Assembly: GCA_001791115.1 (NCBI GenBank)
Contig: MGDZ01000011.1
Coordinates: forward strand, 1 to 11,011
Direction of reading: 5' to 3'
Source of the DNA: Candidatus Uhrbacteria bacterium RIFCSPHIGHO2_02_FULL_57_19
GTDB taxonomy: Bacteria; Patescibacteriota; Patescibacteriia; 2-12-FULL-57-11
Length of the DNA: 11,011 nucleotides
Shown here: one piece after another, positions 1 through 6,079 of the stretch
Layout: each line of letters begins with the position of its first letter
Position numbering within the stretch: the first letter of the stretch is position 1
The notes under the pieces: model-generated
The model's database searches: none
The model's input: only the letters and a program-made list of their open reading frames with translations
What the model was told of the DNA's origin: nothing
Position numbers and translations under genes: made by a program

Positions 1-1553
1 CCCAGCAGTTCTCGGTTTTGGGCGGCTCCATGATGGGCTCGGCCGCAAACTACATCAAAGACAAAGGCACCAAAATCGCCAAAGCGCCGCTGAAAGCAGC
101 CGCCTTTGCCGCTAAGGATATCGATTCCCGCATTGCCGCGCGCACCGGCATCAGTTTGAACGTCCCGGCCTACTTCCGCGGCGCGGCCAAGGGGCTCGAA
201 GCGCGACAGGCGTCGCGATACAAAGCTGGTTTGGCTAAAACCGCAGCCCGGGCGGAGAAGGGTGGAGTTTTAGGACGCATTTCCCAGCTCGCTGGAGATC
301 CAGAGAAATTTTACAAAAATTACGGCATCGGCGGGGTTGCGGGCATAGCTATGGCGCCGGCTTCGGCCATTCTTTCGCAATTTTCAAGTAAGTTCGCTCC
401 CCAAAGCAGAAAATTCTACTCGGACGAAGCCGAGCGTTATAAAGGCGCCACCACAAGATCGGAGGGCGAAATTGATAATATCCAGCTCGGCAGATCGGCC
501 GACGTCAAGAGTATCATGGGCGGCGTTAGGGCAGACGTCGTCGATATCAGGACACAGGCATTGGATCCAACAAAGTCCGCGGCGGAACGGACCCAGTTGA
601 ACGATGACGCCAATCGGCTCGAACAAATGGCCAATTACGTCGGTTCCGGAAAGCAGATGTCCAGAGACCAGCTGGCCGAGATGTTGGCCGTTTCCGCGAA
701 GAGTACCGGTAACGCTTTGGGACGGAAGGATGCTGCCGGGGACTTTAACACATTCGAAGCGCGAGAAACCGTTGAAGATCAAAAAATTGGCCAATTCAAG
801 AAAAAAGAAGAATTTTACACCGAGCAGGCGCTTCGAGCCGGTCCCAAAGGATTGCCTGAAGAATTTGGAAAGCACGCTTATAGTGGTGCAGAAACTAAAG
901 GTCTAGCCGACCGAGCAAGACTTGATGGAAGCCAAGAAGATTTTGCGCGGGTAATGCGCAAAGCTGCTGGGGATGATTTGGATGGCCATCTTGAAGCTGA
1001 AGGATTCAATGCAAACGCCGATGGGTTGAAAGGTTACCTCGAAGCACAAAAGAAAGCATTCAAGATGTCAGAACAGCAGATGTTGGCTATAGCTTCGGAG
1101 GTTTCCTCGGTTGCCAAGAGCAAGGATCCGAAGTATGTAGGCACGTCTAAGATGGCTGCGGGCGGAATCATGCGCTGGGCAGATAATTTGGAAAGAGAAG
1201 TTGCCCAACTGAAGAGTAAGAGTGCGGGAAAAATGCGGGATGGCGTGGTTTTTGGCTGGAAAGATAAGCAGGGTCGATCTCATATGGCAGACAGCGACAT
1301 TGCGGCCATGGCTCGTGATCCGGTTGGTGTTATCAAAACTCTCATGAACCCGAAAGGAGTAAGTGCTGCGCAACTTGCTGTTTTTGCAGAGAATAAGAAA
1401 CAGATTATCGATAGAGTAGGAACGCTCATAAAAGCAAAAAATCCTCAGGAGTTCAAAAGACTAGTAGATGCGTTGGACTTGGTTGAAAACAGATTAGCAG
1501 CCATGCCAGCTAAATTAAGCGATCAGATATTGGCAGCTAAAGCCACAAAGTGA
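1..1553 (+). CDS. 3' part of a large Ala/Lys-rich protein, possibly the C-terminal tail of a VirB6/TrbL-like secretion protein
   Basis: The reading frame is open from the first base (first full codon at 3) to TGA at 1551-1553, so the true start lies upstream; the TTG at 18 is only the first start-like codon in the window. The visible 516 residues are rich in Ala, Lys, Gly, Gln and Glu, look helical and soluble, and contain no convincing membrane helix. The most hydrophobic stretch is a weak Gly/Ala segment at about residues 105-125 (GIGGVAGIAMAPASAIL). No catalytic motif is visible. In CPR-type genomes the gene ahead of a PrgI-VirB4 cluster is often a VirB6/TrbL-like polytopic protein with a long charged cytosolic tail, and this piece fits such a tail. 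That identity is inferred from context and composition, not from a domain seen here. The next gene starts 10 bp downstream, so the two are probably one operon. Base composition falls visibly after about 880. Confidence 0.55.
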   Translation, partial: QQFSVLGGSMMGSAANYIKDKGTKIAKAPLKAAAFAAKDIDSRIAARTGISLNVPAYFRGAAKGLEARQASRYKAGLAKTAARAEKGGVLGRISQLAGDPEKFYKNYGIGGVAGIAMAPASAILSQFSSKFAPQSRKFYSDEAERYKGATTRSEGEIDNIQLGRSADVKSIMGGVRADVVDIRTQALDPTKSAAERTQLNDDANRLEQMANYVGSGKQMSRDQLAEMLAVSAKSTGNALGRKDAAGDFNTFEARETVEDQKIGQFKKKEEFYTEQALRAGPKGLPEEFGKHAYSGAETKGLADRARLDGSQEDFARVMRKAAGDDLDGHLEAEGFNANADGLKGYLEAQKKAFKMSEQQMLAIASEVSSVAKSKDPKYVGTSKMAAGGIMRWADNLEREVAQLKSKSAGKMRDGVVFGWKDKQGRSHMADSDIAAMARDPVGVIKTLMNPKGVSAAQLAVFAENKKQIIDRVGTLIKAKNPQEFKRLVDALDLVENRLAAMPAKLSDQILAAKATK

Positions 1554-1563
1554 GTTTCTTGAT

Positions 1564-2838
1564 ATGGGCACGTTCAATCCGCCAATCAATACTCAGGAAT
1601 GGTACGATCGTTTTAGCGAATCGTTCGATCGGGCATTGACTTACAATGAACAAAATGAGGCCGATTCTTTTTGTCTTTTTTATGAATTGTTTAAGAAGGA
1701 CAATCCAGGTTTTGAAGCCGAGGAACCGGAATGGGCAACTAAATATGAGAAGCTATATCGGAAGGCGCAATGGGTAGCTCTTCCGCTTCTTGCGGATGAT
1801 AAGGACGTGATTGAGATGTTCCGCCAGCACGTAGAGGTTCTCTTGGAGATGCCGGATTATGAACTAAACGAAAGGTTTCGGCAGCGTCTCCTGGCTTTGA
1901 GTTTGCCAGAGCGCGATCCATTCAAAGCGAAAATTAAAGATGCACTCATCCAGAATCAAGAACGGATTACCGACGACTTCACTACAACCGTTATACGTAC
2001 AGCACAAAAGGGGACAGTCGGGAACTGGGTGCGCGAGTTTCAGACGTTTATGGGTAAGGATTTCACGGATGCCTTGCTTCTTGCCAGGTTTTACACGGAG
2101 AGCAAGGCATTTGGCTCCCAGACTTCGGAAGTTAAGGAATTTTTAAAGAAACTATTTGATGTTGTATCGCGTCTCAATACTTCATCTGCCACGGCGGCGG
2201 GTTTTGAGGCGGATCGGTTAGTGGATGTGAACGGAGAGCTTGTCGAGTACGTGCATGGCGGCACAGTTGAGGATTTTGACGAATCTTTAGTCGCGTTGTT
2301 GAAGCAGATCAGACCGCCAGAAACTGAAGAATCAAAGCGTGAAAAAATCAAAACCCGATTTGCTGATCCTCCTGACGTGGCAAAATCCATTGAGCCGCTC
2401 ATCGCCTCGCTTCTTGAGACAGCGGGAAAGGATCCGGCCGCGCTCCGAATGGCCGTGACGAAAGCTGTTGTACCGCCTGCCGGAGGGAAGCCCAACCGGG
2501 ATCAAGTTGTGGCCACACTGCGGGCGTTAGCACGTTCTGGAAATCTGTTTGAAATTCTGGGCGACAAAAAACTGCAGGATCTCCTGAACAACTACTACGA
2601 AAAAGGCGGTCGGACACAGGACGCCGAGAGTCTGAAGGTCTTCCCGAACGCGCCGGAACATATCAAGTCGTTCGTCCGATTTGTTTTCGGTGAGCTACTG
2701 ACCATGGATGAAAACGAGGCGGCGCGTCAGGCACTGCAAATTGCCAACATTCTGCGAAAGAAAGGCGATGATCGGCTTTTGGACATTGCCTTTTATGACG
2801 AAAGCAGCGGCGAGTTTCGTTGGACGGCTGGAAAATGA
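1564..2838 (+). CDS. Hypothetical soluble helical protein in a type IV secretion-like cluster
   Basis: This is a 424-residue protein starting at ATG 1564, 10 bp after the previous stop; no Shine-Dalgarno site is visible, so translation may depend on the upstream gene. I do not recognise a family. It has no signal peptide or membrane segment and appears almost wholly alpha-helical and acidic. The N-terminal third is aromatic-rich (INTQEWYDRFSESFDRAL). A middle segment at about residues 135-170 includes GTVGNWVREFQTFMG. A Pro-containing linker near 250-275 leads into a helical repeat-like C-terminal part (LARSGNLFEILGDKKLQDLL) and ends in GEFRWTAGK. No metal-binding cluster or nucleotide-binding motif is visible. 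Its place between the large Ala/Lys-rich protein and the PrgI/VirB4 genes suggests an accessory or cytosolic partner of the same machine, which is inference only. It converges on the minus-strand gene that ends at 2886. Confidence 0.8.
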   Translation: MGTFNPPINTQEWYDRFSESFDRALTYNEQNEADSFCLFYELFKKDNPGFEAEEPEWATKYEKLYRKAQWVALPLLADDKDVIEMFRQHVEVLLEMPDYELNERFRQRLLALSLPERDPFKAKIKDALIQNQERITDDFTTTVIRTAQKGTVGNWVREFQTFMGKDFTDALLLARFYTESKAFGSQTSEVKEFLKKLFDVVSRLNTSSATAAGFEADRLVDVNGELVEYVHGGTVEDFDESLVALLKQIRPPETEESKREKIKTRFADPPDVAKSIEPLIASLLETAGKDPAALRMAVTKAVVPPAGGKPNRDQVVATLRALARSGNLFEILGDKKLQDLLNNYYEKGGRTQDAESLKVFPNAPEHIKSFVRFVFGELLTMDENEAARQALQIANILRKKGDDRLLDIAFYDESSGEFRWTAGK

Positions 2839-2842
2839 AGAA

Positions 2843-2864
2843 CCGCACGTCGGATGACGCGCGG
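2843..2864. terminator. Hairpin between convergent genes, possible weak bidirectional terminator
   Basis: The 47-bp gap between the convergent stops at 2838 and 2886 holds a hairpin: CCGC-A-CGTC, loop GGAT, GACG-C-GCGG, that is two 4-bp stems separated by an A/C mismatch. A short palindrome CTTCGAAG follows at 2865-2872. Neither strand has a clear U-run after the stem, so intrinsic termination is only possible. The position between two convergent genes is the main support. Confidence 0.3.
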
Positions 2865-2885
2865 CTTCGAAGGCGGGAAGCGATC

Positions 2886-3377
2886 TCACGACCGCTTGGT
2901 GAAGAGGAGGTAGGGGATGAAGAGAAAGAGCGGGGCGATGAGCTTTGGGCCCCAGAAATACAGATTGCCCCAGAGTCCTGACCGGGACTCGATCCAGCGG
3001 GAGAACTGCCAGTCCACCGCGTAGACGCCAGCCGAGAAGGTGAGGAAGAGAAGCGCCGCGCCACCGAGTACTAGGAGGATGATTCCCCAGGTGATGGTCC
3101 CGGTCACCACGTCCACACCCTTGTTCAGGGTGTTAACGAGCGGGGACTCGGAGTCCTTCCGCCAGCCGTCCTTGGAGAAGGGCGAGCGATAGCAGGCGGG
3201 GCACTCGAGGCGGGAGGCGAGGAGGATGCTCCTCGGGAGATCCACCTGCATCATGTATCCACCGCAGGAGGGGCAGGTTCCCGCCATGTGGATCCTCTGA
3301 ACGCACGGCGTGCACATCCACTTGTGTGAATATGTATTCAGCCATGCGCCGGCAGAACCACAAGTCTGACAGTTCAT
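2886..3377 (-). CDS. Small zinc-ribbon membrane protein (four CxxC motifs, two transmembrane helices)
   Basis: This 163-residue protein is read on the minus strand from ATG at 3377 to TGA at 2886. I chose this start because GGAGG lies 6 nt upstream (3388-3384) and because the Cys-rich domain begins at once (MNCQTC). The frame is open upstream to an ATG at 3515, but that extension crosses a hairpin leader and is Arg/Pro-rich junk. Four CxxC pairs (C3/C6, C22/C25, C35/C38, C59/C62) can make two zinc sites, as in zinc-ribbon or rubredoxin-like knuckles. Two hydrophobic helices follow at about 96-120 and 138-160, and the protein ends in KRS. The arrangement suggests a cytosolic zinc domain tethered to the inner membrane; its partner is unknown. 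The gene has its own promoter and leader and is oriented against the surrounding secretion genes, so it looks like an inserted or independently regulated unit. Confidence 0.85.
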   Translation of the reverse strand: MNCQTCGSAGAWLNTYSHKWMCTPCVQRIHMAGTCPSCGGYMMQVDLPRSILLASRLECPACYRSPFSKDGWRKDSESPLVNTLNKGVDVVTGTITWGIILLVLGGAALLFLTFSAGVYAVDWQFSRWIESRSGLWGNLYFWGPKLIAPLFLFIPYLLFTKRS

Positions 3378-3383
3378 TCGACA

Positions 3384-3388
3384 CCTCC
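3384..3388 (-). promoter_or_regulatory. Shine-Dalgarno site of the zinc-ribbon membrane protein gene
   Basis: The minus strand reads GGAGG, 6 nt before the ATG at 3377. It fixes the start of the gene and is the only consensus Shine-Dalgarno site at good spacing in the window. A complementary TCCTCC lies in the loop of the leader hairpin at 3475-3488. Confidence 0.8.
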
Positions 3389-3450
3389 GAAACTTTTGGC
3401 CGACTTGTTCCACCACCTCACTCGCCGACCATCGGCAGGCATAGGCAGAT

Positions 3451-3502
3451 GAAACGAAAACCGGCGTGTTTCTGGGCCTGGGAGGACGCAGAAATACGCC
3501 GG
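3451..3502 (-). terminator. Terminator-like hairpin inside the leader (possible attenuator)
   Basis: The arms at 3489-3502 and 3461-3474 match at 13 of 14 positions (minus-strand arm CCGGCGTATTTCTG, with the returning arm CAGAAACACGCCGG) around a 14-nt loop. On the minus strand the stem is followed directly by TTTTCGTTTC (3460-3451). A GC-rich stem plus a T-rich tract resembles an intrinsic terminator, placed between promoter and start codon. It could act as an attenuator or be a palindromic repeat. Confidence 0.45.
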
Positions 3503-3526
3503 CTTTCCTCCTCAAGTTAACGGGAA

Positions 3527-3555
3527 ACTATAACATAAAGAAGCGGTTTTGTCAA
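3527..3555 (-). promoter_or_regulatory. Sigma70-type promoter of the zinc-ribbon gene
   Basis: The minus strand has TTGACA (3555-3550) and TATAGT (3532-3527) separated by exactly 17 nt. The -35 box is a perfect consensus match and the -10 box matches 5 of 6. It points at the zinc-ribbon gene. It is the best promoter in the window. Confidence 0.8.
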
Positions 3556-3564
3556 GAGTATAAA
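3536..3564 (+). promoter_or_regulatory. Possible promoter of the downstream secretion operon
   Basis: The plus strand has TATAAA at 3559-3564 with a poor -35 (TAAAGA, 3536-3541) at 17 nt spacing. It would give a start near 3571 and a leader of about 23 nt. It overlaps the -35 box of the minus-strand promoter, so the two may compete. The case is weaker than for the minus-strand promoter. Confidence 0.4.
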
Positions 3565-3574
3565 GGCAGAATTT

Positions 3575-3588
3575 GGCTTTGTAAAGCC
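3575..3588 (+). repeat. Small hairpin directly before a start codon
   Basis: GGCTTT-GT-AAAGCC forms a 6-bp inverted repeat ending 5 nt before the ATG at 3594. No Shine-Dalgarno site lies in this leader, so the hairpin occupies the position where one would be expected. It could influence ribosome access or be chance. Confidence 0.4.
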
Positions 3589-3593
3589 GAAAT

Positions 3594-4916
3594 ATGGCAG
3601 ATACACAGCTTGATCTTGATTTCGAGATACCAGTCCGCGAAGCGGGTACAGGGCAGATTAAGCGTGTCACTTTTGGCGCGGCGTCGGTGGCTAAAATCGT
3701 TTCACCAGATGCTCTGGCCGATGAGGTAGTTCGTCGAGCCACACCATCTTTTCCTCCAGATCTCCAGAAGCGGTTTCGAGAATCAGTGCTCGCGCGGATC
3801 AACGACGTGCGTGACGCGATTGAGACGCGCGAGGAGCTCGTGAGGACTCCGGAAAAAGGGGGACTGGGAATGCCTGCGGCGGATGCGGATCGAGCTCTGA
3901 AAATTATTGATGAGGTGATGAAAGGCGTGTCTCCGAAACCCGCACCTCCGGCGCCTCCAATCCCCGTCACTCTGAGACGAGCTCCGTCTCAGAGTGACGG
4001 GAAAGCGCCGCCACCCTCTCCGTCCACTCCCGCGCCCAAACCGCCGGAGGCCGTTCCACCTATTCCACGCGACGAGGTTTATGAGAAACTAGCCGAAGAA
4101 GTCATCGGCGAAAGCGGGATCTCACTGCCGCCGGACATCAGGAGGCGCCTGGTCATCGCGCTCGTTGCCCGGCTCAAGGACGTCCGCGACTCGGCGGAAA
4201 CCAAAGATTATATTACCCGGCCTGTTCCAGCGGGCGGCGTAGGTCTGCAGGCGGCTCAAGCCGAACGGGTGCTGGCTTTGGTCAATCTCCGCTTTTCCAA
4301 GATTACCGAGGAGATGGAACGCGTCGAGCGCGAGCGCACGCTGACTGCCTTGAAACGGGAGCGCGAGGGCGAGGAACGCCGGGTGGAGATTCGCCAGGCC
4401 GGAGAGGGGATGGCCAGGGATGAACTTTTCGCGGCTATCACCGCCAAATCAAAAAAAATGCCTCAGGCGCCGACCCCATCGGTCTCGCCCCCTCCTCTTA
4501 CCTCCCCCACGCCTCCTCCTCCCGCTCGTCTCGCGGCTCCTCCCGCGCCTTCGATGCGTCCGAAAGTCCTCGATGTGACTCCGGCGGTTAAGCTCGTCGG
4601 CCCAGTCGAAGAGCTCCGGGCCATGACCCTTGCCGACTTCCGCAAACTGGCTCGGGACCCCAAGGAGGCCTGCTTAAAGATCCGCGACAAAATCAATCTG
4701 CTTCAGGAGGAAAGTTTTGAAAAACGAAACGCGGCCGTCACCGCTTGGCGCGGATCTGAACCGATGAGGATCTATGCCGAGCTGACCGCCGCCGCTCTTC
4801 AGGAAGGCAAGGCGGTTCCGGTCCAAATCCAGGAACGGACCGCGGCCGGTAAACCGTCTCTGACGCAGGAGGAGTTTACTGCTATAATGGAGCTGAACCG
4901 GATTTTACGGTTTTAG
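3594..4916 (+). CDS. Pro-rich hypothetical protein with a duplicated helical domain, first gene of the PrgI/VirB4 operon
   Basis: This 440-residue protein has no membrane segment or signal peptide. Two copies of a domain of about 70 residues lie at about 41-109 and 166-234. They share a pattern of LA(D/E)EV, then S-PPD, then AR--DVRD--ET, then GG-G followed by an Ala-rich A-R-L helix. Pro-rich linkers lie at 113-157 and 289-322. A highly charged helix at 236-273, probably coiled coil, precedes the second linker. The C-terminal helical domain (about 335-440) begins MTLADFRKLA and ends ELNRILRF. Residues 124-136 (PVTLRRAPSQSDG) are encoded by a DNA palindrome at 3963-4001. The ATG at 3594 is the chosen start, although no Shine-Dalgarno site is present. 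The next gene starts 6 bp after the stop. Function is unknown; location suggests a cytosolic or scaffold partner of the VirB4-type motor. Confidence 0.8.
   Translation: MADTQLDLDFEIPVREAGTGQIKRVTFGAASVAKIVSPDALADEVVRRATPSFPPDLQKRFRESVLARINDVRDAIETREELVRTPEKGGLGMPAADADRALKIIDEVMKGVSPKPAPPAPPIPVTLRRAPSQSDGKAPPPSPSTPAPKPPEAVPPIPRDEVYEKLAEEVIGESGISLPPDIRRRLVIALVARLKDVRDSAETKDYITRPVPAGGVGLQAAQAERVLALVNLRFSKITEEMERVERERTLTALKREREGEERRVEIRQAGEGMARDELFAAITAKSKKMPQAPTPSVSPPPLTSPTPPPPARLAAPPAPSMRPKVLDVTPAVKLVGPVEELRAMTLADFRKLARDPKEACLKIRDKINLLQEESFEKRNAAVTAWRGSEPMRIYAELTAAALQEGKAVPVQIQERTAAGKPSLTQEEFTAIMELNRILRF
3963..4001. repeat. 39-bp palindromic element in frame inside a protein gene
   Basis: The left arm CCCGTCACTCTGAGACG (3963-3979) is the exact reverse complement of the right arm 3985-4001, with a 5-nt loop AGCTC. 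The 17-bp perfect stem keeps the reading frame and has no stop, adding 13 residues to a Pro-rich linker. The GTCACTCTGAG core looks like a dispersed bacterial palindromic repeat, but I could not count copies elsewhere. Confidence 0.8.
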
Positions 4917-4922
4917 CCCGCT

Positions 4923-5360
4923 ATGCCCCAGCAATATACGGTTCCCCAGTTCATTGATGTCGAGGACAAGATCCTCGGCCCGCTGACTGTCCGCCAGTTT
5001 GTGATCTTTCTGGCGGTGGGCCTGACGCTGTTTATCATGTACAAGATCCTGACCTTCGCGTTTTTTATCATCGCCGGCCTTCCTTTTGCCGGTTTCGGTT
5101 TTGTTCTGGCCTTCATCAAAGTCAATGGCCAACCCTTCCATCTTTTTCTGCTGAATCTGCTGCAGACCTCGCGCCGGCCCGGGCTCCGGGTCTGGGACAA
5201 GACGCTCTCCCTTGATGAGGTGCGGTCCCTGCTCAAAACTCCGCCGATTCCGCCCCGGCCGCCGAAGATCCGCAAAGAACCTCTTTCCACTAACAAGCTC
5301 TCCGAATTATCGCTAGTGGTCAATACCGGCGGGGTCTATCGGGCCGAAGATTATGCCTGA
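4923..5360 (+). CDS. PrgI family (VirB3-like) inner-membrane protein
   Basis: This 145-residue protein is recognised as PrgI family by its opening (YTVPQFIDVEDKILGPLTVRQF), followed by two adjacent membrane helices at about 23-42 and 44-65 and a cytosolic tail with QTSRRPGLRVWDK. PrgI proteins are thought to be the Gram-positive and CPR counterparts of VirB3, the small inner-membrane subunit that works with the VirB4 ATPase. That fits the VirB4-type genes directly downstream. The tail from about 95 to 145 is Pro/Arg-rich and then Ser/Leu-rich, somewhat longer than a minimal PrgI domain. The ATG at 4923 is 6 bp after the upstream stop and has no clear Shine-Dalgarno site, so coupling is likely. 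The gene overlaps the next one by 8 bp (ATGCCTGA). Confidence 0.85.
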   Translation: MPQQYTVPQFIDVEDKILGPLTVRQFVIFLAVGLTLFIMYKILTFAFFIIAGLPFAGFGFVLAFIKVNGQPFHLFLLNLLQTSRRPGLRVWDKTLSLDEVRSLLKTPPIPPRPPKIRKEPLSTNKLSELSLVVNTGGVYRAEDYA

Positions 5361-6048
5361 GCAAACGATGCAATCCAAAAAGCTCGCCGGTTCCAAGCCG
5401 GGTCCAGCCACCCAGCGATTTTTGGACATCGCCGAGATCCGCGAGGATACGGTGATCCTTAAGGACGGCACGCTTCGGGCAGTGCTGCTCGTCTCCTCCA
5501 TCAACTTCGCTTTGAAAGGCGAAGAGGAGCAGGAGGCGATCATCGCCGGATACGTGGGATTCCTGAACGCCTTGGAATTCCCCCTGCAGATCGTCATCCA
5601 TTCGCGCAAGCTGAACATCGAGGATTATCTGATTCGTCTGGTTGAGGCCGAAAAGACCCAGACTAACGAACTTTTAAAAGCCCAGATCGCCGACTATCGG
5701 TCCTTCGTCGGCGAACTGATCACCTTGGGCGAGATCATGGCCAAGAGGTTTTACGTTGTCGTTCCTTACGACCCTTTCACCAATAAACGCAAAGGGTTCT
5801 TTGCCCGGCTTCAGGAGGTTTTCCAACCGGCGTCCGCAGTGCGCCTCAAGGAGAAGCAGTTTCAGGAGCGCAAACACGACCTCGATTTCCGGATAGACAA
5901 TGTGGTCAGCAATCTGGGGTCGCTGAGCGTGCAGGCGGTTCGCTTGGATACCCAATCGCTGATCGAACTCTACTACGGCGTGTACAATCCCGATGTCGCC
6001 GAAACGCAGAAGCTGGCTGATGTTGGGAAAATCCAAGTGGAAATGTGA
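5353..6048 (+). CDS. TraC/VirB4 N-terminal-type protein without an ATPase domain
   Basis: This 231-residue protein starts at ATG 5353, inside the end of the PrgI gene. The pattern QRFLDIAEIREDTVILKDG near the N-terminus, then RAVLLVSSINFALKG, then ALEFPLQIVIHSRKLNIEDY at about 75-94, is typical of the N-terminal region of TraC/VirB4-type conjugation ATPases. It has no Walker A motif, and it is followed by a separate gene that has one. It is probably soluble or membrane-associated. The middle segment EKTQTNELLKAQIADYRSFV looks helical, and KRFYVVVPYDPF is a beta strand seen in this family. The final part includes ELYYGVYNPDVAE, also typical. It is most likely a dedicated partner subunit of the VirB4-like ATPase. 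A frameshift is unlikely, because the downstream protein has its own N-terminal domain and a 31-bp spacer separates them. Confidence 0.8.
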   Translation: MPEQTMQSKKLAGSKPGPATQRFLDIAEIREDTVILKDGTLRAVLLVSSINFALKGEEEQEAIIAGYVGFLNALEFPLQIVIHSRKLNIEDYLIRLVEAEKTQTNELLKAQIADYRSFVGELITLGEIMAKRFYVVVPYDPFTNKRKGFFARLQEVFQPASAVRLKEKQFQERKHDLDFRIDNVVSNLGSLSVQAVRLDTQSLIELYYGVYNPDVAETQKLADVGKIQVEM

Positions 6049-6079
6049 ATAAGGGCATAGGGGATAGTGGTTAGGAAAT

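Larger units (their letters stand above)
3378..3520 (-). promoter_or_regulatory. Structured 5' leader of the zinc-ribbon gene, candidate cis-regulatory RNA
   Basis: If transcription starts about 7 nt after the -10 box, near 3520, the transcript has a leader of about 143 nt. Reading 5' to 3' on the minus strand, it holds a purine-rich GAGGAGGAAAG, a 14-bp hairpin (next entry), a T-rich run, a small hairpin GCCGA-TGG-TCGGC near 3422-3434, and the Shine-Dalgarno site. The hairpin loop contains TCCTCC. This can pair with GGAGGA just upstream of the stem, making a pseudoknot, and its CCTCC can pair with the GGAGG that drives translation. The pairing is visible in the sequence; a regulatory role is inferred. 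It matches no riboswitch class I can recognise. Confidence 0.45.

Noticed and set aside
3431..3450. Relic copy of the 10256-10275 palindrome (CGGCAGGCATAGGCAG)
   Set aside because: It shares the GGCAGGCA and GGCAG words but is not palindromic over 20 bp; it could be chance in GC-rich DNA.
3378..3515. Upstream ATG at 3515 for the zinc-ribbon gene
   Set aside because: The consensus Shine-Dalgarno site sits before the ATG at 3377, and the extra 46 residues would be encoded by the leader hairpin.
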